Source of the DNA: DASTCC01 sp035711465
GTDB taxonomy: Bacteria; Acidobacteriota; Vicinamibacteria; Vicinamibacterales; SCN-69-37
Length of the DNA stretch: 27,315 nucleotides
Direction of reading: 5' to 3'
NCBI GenBank assembly: GCA_035711465.1
Contig: DASTCC010000292.1
Span: 1 to 27,315, forward strand
Shown: piece after piece, positions 10,301 through 16,190 of the stretch
How positions within the stretch are numbered: the first letter of the stretch is position 1
Layout of the letters: each line of letters begins with the position of its first letter
Made by a program: the position numbers and the translations under genes
The notes under the pieces: model-generated
Database searches by the model: none
What the model was told of the DNA's origin: nothing
The model's input: the letters and a program-made list of their open reading frames with translations, nothing else

Positions 10301-10424
10301 GGCGCGGCTCAGCGGGCTGTACGGCTCGGTCGAGAACTACACCGGCAGACCGACAACCGATCAGCAGTCGCAGCTGGCTTATTACCGGAGCGTCGTCGAA
10401 AGGCTGGAAGCGATCGTGAAGTAA
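7365..10424 (+). CDS. Secreted BNR/sortilin-like beta-propeller protein ('glycosyl hydrolase' family, function unproven)
   Basis: 1019 residues. An N-terminal hydrophobic segment (about residues 6-23) looks like a Sec signal peptide. The mature start has the family signature FRNIGPANMSGR. Many Asp-box/BNR-like motifs follow: YKSTDAGRTW, YRTTDGGRTW, YKSTDGGSTW, FRSEDKGATW, RSRNRGQTW and YKSTDYGQTW, then VSVDGGTRW and LGTHGRGVWILDN near the end of the propeller. These fit one or two large beta-propellers of the VPS10/sortilin N-terminal type. A Gly/Arg-rich linker (nt 9981-10053) precedes a C-terminal region with a short beta-domain (PGTYTVRL) and a helical tail. Databases often call such proteins glycosyl hydrolases or exo-alpha-sialidases. 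I see no basis to assign a substrate, and protein binding in the periplasm or outside the cell is equally likely. The gene stands alone, 58 nt after the autotransporter stop, and converges on vapC. Confidence 0.85.
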   Translation: MRFVLRCGAAAVCLAGAAGLSFAPEAVRSLRAAPQAALAVGDLAALEFRNIGPANMSGRFVDLAVVESDTTTFYVASATGGVFKTTDNGITYAPVFDREAVHSVGDIEIFQPNPNIVWVGTGERANRQSSSWGDGVYKSTDAGRTWTNVGLRESHHIGRIVAHPTNPDIVFVAAMGHLWGANPDRGLYRTTDGGRTWTAVLQVNADTGVVDVAMDPSDPNVLYAATYQRRRTAYGFHGGGPGSGLYKSTDGGSTWRTITGSGLPEGDYGRIGIAIYRKDPRIVYVCIEQGNKYNASTAYIERRAGIFRSEDKGATWTFMSDWNPRPMYASQITIDPNDDKRIYMVNSYSFSDDGGKTFQSPGQTLHGDDRLVWVDPKDSRHVIKLDDGSVGISYDRGLKWLYVSSLPVSQFYRVAVDNATPFNVYGGLQDNGCWMGPSASYFSSGILNEDWKRLCGGDGFFTIPDPTDNRIVYAASQFLGLVRNDTRTWESQSIRPGDPKGAIAQRRNFDVWSDGLPEPELANAMHPANWDAPFMISPHDPSTIYAGMKHLFRSRNRGQTWEDLGNLTSGIDRRTLQIMGQEVADFIPSLDDGVPYWPTISALAESPRVRGVIYVGTDDGRMQVSRDDGTTFADVSAKIPGLPARSWIAGIEASRHQDGTVYVTVDNHRSDDFKNYVYKSTDYGQTWTSIAGDLPAGRVARTIREDAKNPNLLYLGTELGLFVSVDGGTRWLSFRQNMPTLAINDLIVHPRDNDLVLGTHGRGVWILDNVAALQELTPEVVASSAYLFTPEPAAQIRYTNLKAHTGDMWFSGANPPQGAIIDYWLASQYADLSITILDAGGREIASIPPRMTRGINRVTWNLRHSDIIATVPGGPPPAGRAGRGGGRGGRGGGNRLVGPLVAPGTYTVRLHAAGRDYIRPIVVSEDPRIDLPAADRRAWTESLLAIGDAFERAVAVAAALQAQPARGTAEDRRIAAALPARLSGLYGSVENYTGRPTTDQQSQLAYYRSVVERLEAIVK

Positions 10425-10446
10425 GCGACGTGCCAGGCGGCGTCGG

Positions 10447-10848
10447 TCAGCGCCGGCGCCGCAGTTCGCGCACCTCGAGCGACGACACGCCAGCAAGGGC
10501 GGTGAAGTCGCGATCCGCGTGCAGCACGGCGAGTCCATTCCGGATCGCGCAGACGGCGATCAGGCAGTCCACACCGGATCGGACCGTGAGGCCGGCGCGA
10601 CGGACGCGCCGGTCGAGCTCGACGGCCTCGTCGATGACGCGCTGACCGAGCGGCATTTCGACGATCGGCAGCGACCACATCGCGTCACGTGCGACTCGAA
10701 ACTGGTCTTCGCGGTCGAAGCCCCGGAGCACTTCCTGTACGACCGGCAGGCAGGTGACGACCTCATCGAAGTCGAGATGATCTTCGAGCCGCACCGGGTT
10801 GGAGCGCCTGAAGGTCTCGATCCACACCGACGTATCAACGATGACCAC
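10447..10848 (-). CDS. vapC: VapC-type PIN-domain ribonuclease toxin
   Basis: 133 residues from the GTG at 10848, a normal VapC length. The sequence opens with VDTSVW. The acidic PIN residues are all visible: D5, E39 (in VVQEVLRGF), D94 (in SGVDCLIA) and D112/D114 (in HADRDF). They are expected to bind Mg2+ or Mn2+ for RNA cleavage, typically of tRNA or rRNA. The frame stays open nine codons further upstream to an ATG at 10875, but the short start matches the family and gives the usual overlap with the antitoxin stop (14 nt). Encoded directly after vapB, convergent with the propeller gene, which ends 22 nt away. The toxin itself looks intact. It should be neutralised and auto-repressed as a VapBC complex, a family property not visible here. 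Confidence 0.88.
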   Translation of the reverse strand: MVIVDTSVWIETFRRSNPVRLEDHLDFDEVVTCLPVVQEVLRGFDREDQFRVARDAMWSLPIVEMPLGQRVIDEAVELDRRVRRAGLTVRSGVDCLIAVCAIRNGLAVLHADRDFTALAGVSSLEVRELRRRR

Positions 10849-11047
10849 GGCGCCTCGTCCTGTACGCGGGGCCATCCTCGCGAACCACGGCCAGGTCGCC
10901 CTGCCAGCCGCCGCTGCCCGTCAGGTCGAGAATGCGGCGCGCCTTGGCCCGCTGCACGAACTCGGCCAGCGCCCGCTCCACCGCCCGCGAGTAGGTGCGT
11001 TCGCCGCTCAGCCGATGCGCCTCGATCAGCAGCGGCTCATCAAGCAA
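10835..11047 (-). CDS. vapB: VapB-type antitoxin, apparently frameshifted at the N-terminus
   Basis: The open frame gives about 70 residues (LLDEPLLIEA..., then SGERTYSRAVERALAEFV, then a basic C-terminus). The fold resembles the ribbon-helix-helix VapB group: short strand, helix ending in the conserved (S/T)GE+T, second helix, then a toxin-binding tail. The only start codon in frame is TTG at 11047, with no clear Shine-Dalgarno. Sixteen nt upstream, ATG at 11063 opens another frame reading MKRTNL, the usual VapB beginning, but that frame stops at 11040-11042. MKRTNL plus LDEPLLIEA together would be a canonical VapB, as if two bases had been lost near 11045. Either the antitoxin starts at TTG without its DNA-binding strand, the gene is damaged, or the read has an indel. 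Its stop overlaps vapC. Confidence 0.7.
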   Translation of the reverse strand: MLDEPLLIEAHRLSGERTYSRAVERALAEFVQRAKARRILDLTGSGGWQGDLAVVREDGPAYRTRRRGHR

Positions 11048-11108
11048 GATTCGTACGCTTCATACACACAATGTGCTACGCCCCCGCCGCGGTCCGTCAA
11101 TCGGACCT

Positions 11109-13025
11109 TCAACGGACTTCGAACGCGACCGCGCGTCTGACCTGATCGGCCTTCGGATTGGTGACGACGAGTTCGAGCACGTACTGCCCGGGCGCCAGCC
11201 TGGAGAGGTCGACGGTGGCTTTGAGATCGACCGCGCCGGCGACGTCCGCTGACGCCGACTGCGCCACTGGAATGGTGTTGATCAAGCGGTCGTCGGGCGT
11301 CGAGAGCCGCAGCGCCGCGATCGTCGGCTTCTCGGTGACGAGGCTGAAGACGCGCAGCCGGCGGTTGCGATTGAAGGTCCTCGTCGTCGCCGGCGGAAAC
11401 GTCGAGGCCGAGGCCCGCGAGCTGAGGCGCGCCAGTTGACGCCCGTCGCCGCCATCGAGCCCGATCAGCAGCGGGCTGGCGGCGAACGTTCCGGGCTCGA
11501 TCCGTTCGATCGGCAGGTGCACGGTGCCGCTCTGCCTGGCGGCGCCGCTCGAGACCGCGATGCGCAGCGTCTTCGCCGAGTCCGGCAGCTCGAGCACGTC
11601 GTAGAGGCCGACGACGTCGCTGCGCCGCACCGCGGTGCGCACCGGCACGTTCACCGACGTCTGATTCGACGCCTTGACGCGGCCGTCGGCGTCGACCGCC
11701 ACCCAGGCAATCTGAAAGACGTCGCCGGCGTCCGCCGCGCGCGTCGTCGGACCCAAATCGACGTCGAGCGCGATCAGCGTGCTCGCCGTCTTCGCGCCGG
11801 TCGGCATCGGCACGGCGACGGCGCGCAGCGGCAGATCGCCGCCGGGCAGTCCCGCAGTCAGCGATTCGACGAGCGCGTTGCCGCTTCTCGCGGGGGTGGC
11901 TTTGCCGCTGGTGTAACCCGATCGCGATCGCACCCGCACGCCCGGCCGCTTCACGTTGACCGACACGTCGTGGTACTTGCCGTCGGCGACGTAGGGCGAT
12001 GGGTAGTAGCCGAGCAGGTAGTAGTGGCTGTTGTCGGCGAGGATGAGGTCGACCGACTCGCGCGGCGTCGCGCGGTCGACCAGGGCCTGCCCGCCGGTGT
12101 TCAGCGAGATCTCGCGCAGCCGTTCCAGACCGGATCGCCGCAGCGTATCCAGGTTGGCGCGATTGGCGGGCGTCTGATCCTCCAGGCGACCTTCGAACCC
12201 GAGCTCGGGCGCCAGCAGCCCGGTTGGATCGATCGAGTAGATCGGCACCGCGGTTTTTCGCGCCCGCTCGTAGAACTCCTGCCACTCATCGGACTGCACC
12301 CGGCCGGGCCCGGTAGTGCTGTAGGCGCCGCGGCTGACCAGCACCACGGCGCGCCGCGGCTCGCGGGCGACGCTGAGCGTCGTCACCACGTTCCTCAGCA
12401 CTTCGATCATCGCGCGTCCCGACGTCAGCCGCACCGGCAGGCGGGCGTCCACTGTCGCCGCCGAACCGTAGGCGCGGGTGAGGTGGTTGATCGACGAGAC
12501 GAGCCTGGCGGTATCCGAGGTGAAGTCCTGACCCAGATCGGAGCGGCCGACATAGGCGATCGCGACCTTGTCGGTCCGGCCGAGCCGCTCGATGAAACGC
12601 TTCATCGCGCTCTTCAGCGGCACGATGTCGATGCCTTCGATCGATCCTTCGTCGATGACGAAGACGAAGGCGCGCGACGTGGACGCCGGCACGGCGTTGC
12701 TGACCGTGTCCAGCGACGGCGTGCCGGGCCGGCTGAGATCGATGGCGCGGGCCGTCGGCGGCACGACGACGTGCTCGAAGTCCTCGACGGTCTGCATTCG
12801 TCCGCCTTCACGAATCTCGAAGTCGGCCGCGGTCAGGTCGAGCACCGGCCGGTCGTCCTTGTCGGTGACGATGACGTCGAGCTGCACGTAGTTGGTGCCG
12901 GCGCGGAACCGCGGCTGGGTCTGCGTTGCTGGTGCCGGGGCGGCTGGCTGCGGCGGCGGCGCCTGCTCGGCCGCCAGGGCGACGCCGGCCGCGAGCACGG
13001 TGAACGCGCAAGCAAGGCGTCGCAT
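11109..13025 (-). CDS. Secreted VWFA-related protein (acidobacterial type)
   Basis: 638 residues from ATG 13025. A basic N-terminus and hydrophobic core (RRLACAFTVLAAGVALAAEQ) form a likely signal peptide with no lipobox Cys. A Pro/Ala-rich stretch follows, then the family entry TNYVQLDVIVTDKDDRPVL and FEIREGGRMQTVEDF, which matches the TIGR03436-type VWFA-related domain typical of Acidobacteriota. The metal-site position reads FVFVIDEGSI instead of DxSxS, so the MIDAS motif is degenerate. Later segments include LVSRGAYS, YYLLGYYPS and VSVNVKRPGVRVRSRSGY, the usual end of this domain, and then a C-terminal beta-rich domain. Probably periplasmic or surface protein-binding; partner unknown. It begins 14 nt after tpiA on the same strand and is probably co-transcribed with the glycolytic genes, but no functional link is evident. 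Frames that extend further upstream overlap tpiA and are not used. Confidence 0.85.
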   Translation of the reverse strand: MRRLACAFTVLAAGVALAAEQAPPPQPAAPAPATQTQPRFRAGTNYVQLDVIVTDKDDRPVLDLTAADFEIREGGRMQTVEDFEHVVVPPTARAIDLSRPGTPSLDTVSNAVPASTSRAFVFVIDEGSIEGIDIVPLKSAMKRFIERLGRTDKVAIAYVGRSDLGQDFTSDTARLVSSINHLTRAYGSAATVDARLPVRLTSGRAMIEVLRNVVTTLSVAREPRRAVVLVSRGAYSTTGPGRVQSDEWQEFYERARKTAVPIYSIDPTGLLAPELGFEGRLEDQTPANRANLDTLRRSGLERLREISLNTGGQALVDRATPRESVDLILADNSHYYLLGYYPSPYVADGKYHDVSVNVKRPGVRVRSRSGYTSGKATPARSGNALVESLTAGLPGGDLPLRAVAVPMPTGAKTASTLIALDVDLGPTTRAADAGDVFQIAWVAVDADGRVKASNQTSVNVPVRTAVRRSDVVGLYDVLELPDSAKTLRIAVSSGAARQSGTVHLPIERIEPGTFAASPLLIGLDGGDGRQLARLSSRASASTFPPATTRTFNRNRRLRVFSLVTEKPTIAALRLSTPDDRLINTIPVAQSASADVAGAVDLKATVDLSRLAPGQYVLELVVTNPKADQVRRAVAFEVR

Positions 13026-13039
13026 GGCGATGGACGAGT

Positions 13040-13798
13040 CTACGCCACGGCGCGGGTGATGATCTCGTGAAACGTGCGGACGTCCAGGCTGGCGCCGCCG
13101 ACGAGCGCGCCGTCGACGTCGGCCAGTCCGATGAGCTCGCGGATGTTCTCGGGCTTGACCGATCCGCCGTACAGGATGCGGCAGCGATCCGCCCACGCGC
13201 CGCCGAACCATTGCCGGAGCCGGCCGCGGATGTGCTGGTGTGCTTCGTCGGCTTCGGCCGCGGTCGCGTTCTTGCCGGTGCCTATCGCCCAGACGGGCTC
13301 GTAGGCGATGACCAGACCTGCGATCTCCTCGCCGGTCGCGCCGTCGAGCCCCGTCTTGATCTGTCGATCGAGGACTTCGAGCGTGTGGCCCGACTCGCGT
13401 TCGGCCAGCGTCTCGCCGATGCAGACGATCGCCTCGAGGCCGGCAGACAGCGCCGCGCGCAGCTTGCGGTTCACCATGGCGTCGGTCTCGCCGAACAGAC
13501 GACGCCGTTCCGAGTGGCCGATGATGACGAAGTCGGCGCCGGCGTCCTTGATCATCGCGGCGCTCACTTCGCCGGTGAACGCGCCTTCGCGCTCGAAGTA
13601 GAGGTTCTGGGCGGCGATCGCGAGTGGCGTGCTGCGCGCCGCTTCGACCGTCGGCGCCAGCGCCGTGAACGGCGGCGCGACGACGACCTCCGCGGCCGCC
13701 AGGCCCTTGATCAGCCGGCCGAGCTCGCGCACGAAGCCCACCGACTCCAGCACCGTCTTGTGCATCTTCCAGTTGGCGGCGAGGAGCGGCGTTCGCAT
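13040..13798 (-). CDS. tpiA: Triosephosphate isomerase
   Basis: 252 residues, the normal TIM length, interconverting dihydroxyacetone phosphate and glyceraldehyde 3-phosphate in the cytosol. Visible active-site elements are N9-W-K11 (AANWKMHKT), H95 in IIGHSERR, catalytic E167 in AYEPVWAIGTGK (with the flexible loop-6 signature) and the phosphate-binding YGGSVKPEN near the C-terminus. ATG 13798 is preceded by a purine-rich AGGCAGG. It lies 27 nt after pgk and 14 nt before the VWFA-related gene, all on the minus strand, so it is the third gene of a gap-pgk-tpiA block. All key residues are intact. Confidence 0.97.
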   Translation of the reverse strand: MRTPLLAANWKMHKTVLESVGFVRELGRLIKGLAAAEVVVAPPFTALAPTVEAARSTPLAIAAQNLYFEREGAFTGEVSAAMIKDAGADFVIIGHSERRRLFGETDAMVNRKLRAALSAGLEAIVCIGETLAERESGHTLEVLDRQIKTGLDGATGEEIAGLVIAYEPVWAIGTGKNATAAEADEAHQHIRGRLRQWFGGAWADRCRILYGGSVKPENIRELIGLADVDGALVGGASLDVRTFHEIITRAVA

Positions 13799-13825
13799 CG
13801 GGCGACCTGCCTTTTGTCGAGAGTA

Positions 13826-15001
13826 TTACGCGCGTTCGAGCGCGGCCACGCCCGGCAGCTCACGGCCGCCGAGGAATTCGAGCGAGGCGCCGCCGCCGGT
13901 CGAGATGTGCGTCATCTTGTCGGCGACGCCGGCCTGGGCCACCGCGGCCACCGAGTCGCCGCCGCCGATGATCGTCGTGCCCTGGACCGCGGCGACCGCC
14001 CGCGCGATGCCGACCGTGCCTGCGGCAAACGCCGGCTTCTCGAACACCCCCATCGGCCCGTTCCACACGACGGTCTTCGCGCCCTTTATGACGTCGCCGT
14101 ACTTGGCCACGGTCTTCGGACCGACGTCGAGCCCCATGCGCTCCCCGATCGCGGTGTCGCCGACGTCGAGCGTGTCGGTCGCCGTCGCGTCCAGGCCCGC
14201 GGCGACGACGTGATCGATCGGCAGCAGGAAGGTCTTGCCGGCCGCCGTCGCCCGCGCCCGCACGTCGCGCGCCGTGTCGAGCAGATCGTCTTCGACGAGC
14301 GATCGACCCACCGGCACGTTCGCGGCCTTGAGGAACGTGTAGGCCATCGCCCCCCCGATGAGGAGCGCGTCGACCTTCTCGATCAGGTTCTCGATGACCT
14401 CGAGCTTGTCCGAGACCTTGGCGCCGCCAAGGATGGCGACGAAGGGGCGATCCGGCGACGAGATCGCCTTGCCGAGGTGCTCGATCTCCGCCGCCATCAG
14501 AAAGCCGGCGGCCGACTGCCTGACGTGATGAACGATGCCCTCGGTCGACGCGTGGGCGCGATGCGCGGATCCAAACGCGTCGTTGACGTAGACATCGGCG
14601 AGATCGGCGAGCGCCTTCGCGAAGCCGGGATCGTTCGCTTCTTCCTCGGCGTGGAAGCGGAGGTTCTCGAGCAGGATCACGCCGCCCGGATGCGCCCTGA
14701 TCGCATCAGCTGCCTTCGGACCCACGCAGTCTTCGGCGAAGGCCACGGGCTTACCGAGCAGCTTCGACAGATGATCCGCGACCGGCTCGAGGCTGAATTC
14801 GCGCTTCGGCTTGCCCTTCGGCCGGCCGAGGTGCGACGCGAGGATCACGGTCGCGCCCTGCTGCAGCGCATGCGCGATGGTCGGCAGCGCCGCGCGCACG
14901 CGGGTGTCGTCGCCGATGACGCCGTCCTTGATCGGGACGTTGAAGTCGACGCGGATGAAGACGCGCTGGCCCTGCAGCTGGAGGTCGCGGATCGTCCGCA
15001 T
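13826..15001 (-). CDS. pgk: Phosphoglycerate kinase
   Basis: 391 residues, the expected length. It makes ATP and 3-phosphoglycerate from 1,3-bisphosphoglycerate and ADP. The N-domain shows RVDFNVP and SHLGRPKG (substrate-binding Asp/Asn and His/Arg), LLENLRFH, and VNDAFGSAHRAHAS. The hinge and C-domain show FVAILGGAKVSDK, LLIGGAMAYTF, VWNGPMGVFE and the nucleotide-binding GGGDSVAAV followed by HISTGGGASLEFL. The start ATG 15001 falls 6 nt after the gap stop, and the gene ends 27 nt before tpiA, so translation is probably coupled within one transcript. No anomalies were seen. Confidence 0.97.
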   Translation of the reverse strand: MRTIRDLQLQGQRVFIRVDFNVPIKDGVIGDDTRVRAALPTIAHALQQGATVILASHLGRPKGKPKREFSLEPVADHLSKLLGKPVAFAEDCVGPKAADAIRAHPGGVILLENLRFHAEEEANDPGFAKALADLADVYVNDAFGSAHRAHASTEGIVHHVRQSAAGFLMAAEIEHLGKAISSPDRPFVAILGGAKVSDKLEVIENLIEKVDALLIGGAMAYTFLKAANVPVGRSLVEDDLLDTARDVRARATAAGKTFLLPIDHVVAAGLDATATDTLDVGDTAIGERMGLDVGPKTVAKYGDVIKGAKTVVWNGPMGVFEKPAFAAGTVGIARAVAAVQGTTIIGGGDSVAAVAQAGVADKMTHISTGGGASLEFLGGRELPGVAALERA

Positions 15002-15007
15002 CGCCGA

Positions 15008-16015
15008 TCAGAGTCCCTTCTTCGCCATGTAGCGGAGCAGGTCCACGCAGCGGCTCGAGTAGCCCCATTCGTTGTCGTACCAGGCGACGACCTTGACGAA
15101 GTCGCCGTCCATCACCTTCGTGTACGGCGCGTCCAGCATCGCCGAATGCGCGTTGCCGCGGAAGTCGATCGACACCAGCTCGGCGGTCACGTACTCGACG
15201 ATGCCCTTGTAGGCGCCGTCGGCCGCGGCCTTGAACGCCGCGGTCACGTCCTCGGCCGGGGTCTTCCTGCCGAGCTCGGCGGTGAGATCGACCAGCGAGA
15301 CGTTCGGCGTCGGCACGCGCACCGAGATGCCGTCGAGCTTGCCCTTGAGCGCCGGCAGCACTTCGCCGACGGCGGTCGCCGCGCCGGTGGTCGTCGGGAT
15401 GATCGAGAGCGCCGCCGCCCTGGCGCGCCGCAGGTCCTTGTGCGGCAGGTCGAGCAGCTGCTGGTCGTTCGTGTAGGAGTGAATCGTCGTCATCCAGCCG
15501 CGCTTCAGGCCGAACGTGTCGTGCAGGATCTTCGCGACCGGCGCCAGGCAGTTGGTGGTGCAGGAGGCGTTCGAGACGATCTGATGCTTCGCCGGATCGT
15601 AGGTCTCGTGGTTGACGCCCATGACGACGGTCACGTCGGGGCCCTTGGCCGGCGCGGTGATGACGACGCGTTTGGCGCCGGCGGCGAGGTGCTTGGCGGC
15701 GTCGTCGCGCTTGGTGAACTTGCCGGTCGACTCGAACACGATGTCGACGCCGAGGTCCTTCCACGGCAGCGCCGCGGGGTCCTTCTGCGCCAGCACCTGG
15801 AACTCGTCGCCGTCGACGGTAATCCGATCGCCCGCCGCTTCGATCTTCGCCGACAGGTTGCCGAGAATCGAGTCGTACTTGAGCAGGTGCGCAAGCGTCT
15901 TCGCGTCCGTCAGGTCGTTGACGGCGACGATGTCGATCTCGTCGTGCGGCATCGCCGCGCGCATGATGTTCCGGCCGATCCTGCCGAAACCGTTGATGCC
16001 GACCTTGATGGACAT
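15008..16015 (-). CDS. gap: Glyceraldehyde-3-phosphate dehydrogenase, type I
   Basis: 335 residues. It oxidises glyceraldehyde 3-phosphate with NAD and inorganic phosphate. The NAD-binding start reads KVGINGFGRIGRN. Catalytic C152 lies in SNASCTTNCLAP, and the C-terminal signature WYDNEWGYSSR is present. The ATG at 16015 was chosen because it begins exactly at the family N-terminus (MSIKVGING) and has AGGAG about 7 nt upstream; a longer frame up to 16063 would add 16 residues with no family counterpart. It is the first gene of the minus-strand block and is transcribed away from waaA. A TAGAAT box at 16062-16067 (minus sense) is a plausible -10, giving a leader of about 40 nt. Confidence 0.97.
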   Translation of the reverse strand: MSIKVGINGFGRIGRNIMRAAMPHDEIDIVAVNDLTDAKTLAHLLKYDSILGNLSAKIEAAGDRITVDGDEFQVLAQKDPAALPWKDLGVDIVFESTGKFTKRDDAAKHLAAGAKRVVITAPAKGPDVTVVMGVNHETYDPAKHQIVSNASCTTNCLAPVAKILHDTFGLKRGWMTTIHSYTNDQQLLDLPHKDLRRARAAALSIIPTTTGAATAVGEVLPALKGKLDGISVRVPTPNVSLVDLTAELGRKTPAEDVTAAFKAAADGAYKGIVEYVTAELVSIDFRGNAHSAMLDAPYTKVMDGDFVKVVAWYDNEWGYSSRCVDLLRYMAKKGL

Positions 16016-16061
16016 GGGGACACTCCTCGTGACGAACGGAACGGCGGGCTCCAAACACGCC

Positions 16062-16067
16062 ATTCTA
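16062..16067 (-). promoter_or_regulatory. Candidate -10 box for the gap-pgk-tpiA transcript
   Basis: Read on the minus strand this is TAGAAT, five of six matches to TATAAT and conspicuous in GC-rich DNA. It lies 46 nt upstream of the gap ATG. The -35 position falls inside the heptamer repeat and shows no consensus. Confidence 0.5.
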
Positions 16068-16075
16068 CAAAGAAC

Positions 16076-16168
16076 GGGTGCTGGGTGCTAAGTGCCAGGT
16101 GCTGGGTGCGGAGCGTGCCTGAGAGGACCGCACACACACAGCACCCGGCACCCAGCACCCCGCACCGT
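16076..16168. repeat. Intergenic inverted array of GGGTGCT/AGCACCC heptamers
   Basis: Left arm 16076-16111 holds about five copies of a 7-nt unit (GGGTGCT, GGGTGCT, AAGTGCC, AGGTGCT, GGGTGCG). Right arm 16141-16168 holds about four copies of its reverse complement (GCACCCG, GCACCCA, GCACCCC, GCACCGT). GGTGCTGGGTGC at 16098-16109 pairs perfectly over 12 bp with GCACCCAGCACC at 16148-16159, leaving a 38-nt loop that contains a short CA run. It fills the region between the divergent gap and waaA genes and covers the -35 zones of both candidate promoters. A regulatory or structural role is inference. Confidence 0.75.
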
Positions 16169-16176
16169 ACAGAGGT

Positions 16177-16182
16177 TATGAT
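16177..16182 (+). promoter_or_regulatory. Candidate -10 box for the LPS operon, leaderless type
   Basis: TATGAT (five of six to TATAAT) lies 8 nt before the waaA GTG, so transcription would begin at or next to the start codon. The only Shine-Dalgarno-like AGAGG (16171-16175) is 15 nt away, too far for normal use. Confidence 0.5.
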
Positions 16183-16190
16183 TTCCTGAC

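Noticed and set aside
11067..11075. CACAATGTG palindrome upstream of vapB as a possible operator
   Set aside because: Symmetry does not extend beyond nine bases and there is no second copy, so chance cannot be excluded.
16129..16140. Short CA dinucleotide run in the gap-waaA spacer
   Set aside because: Only about six dinucleotides, within the loop of the heptamer inverted repeat. Not a separate feature.
13067..16189. Long plus-strand open frame (1040 codons) antisense to gap, pgk and tpiA
   Set aside because: The minus-strand genes have all catalytic motifs. The antisense frame has no recognisable domain and spans three genes and intergenic DNA.
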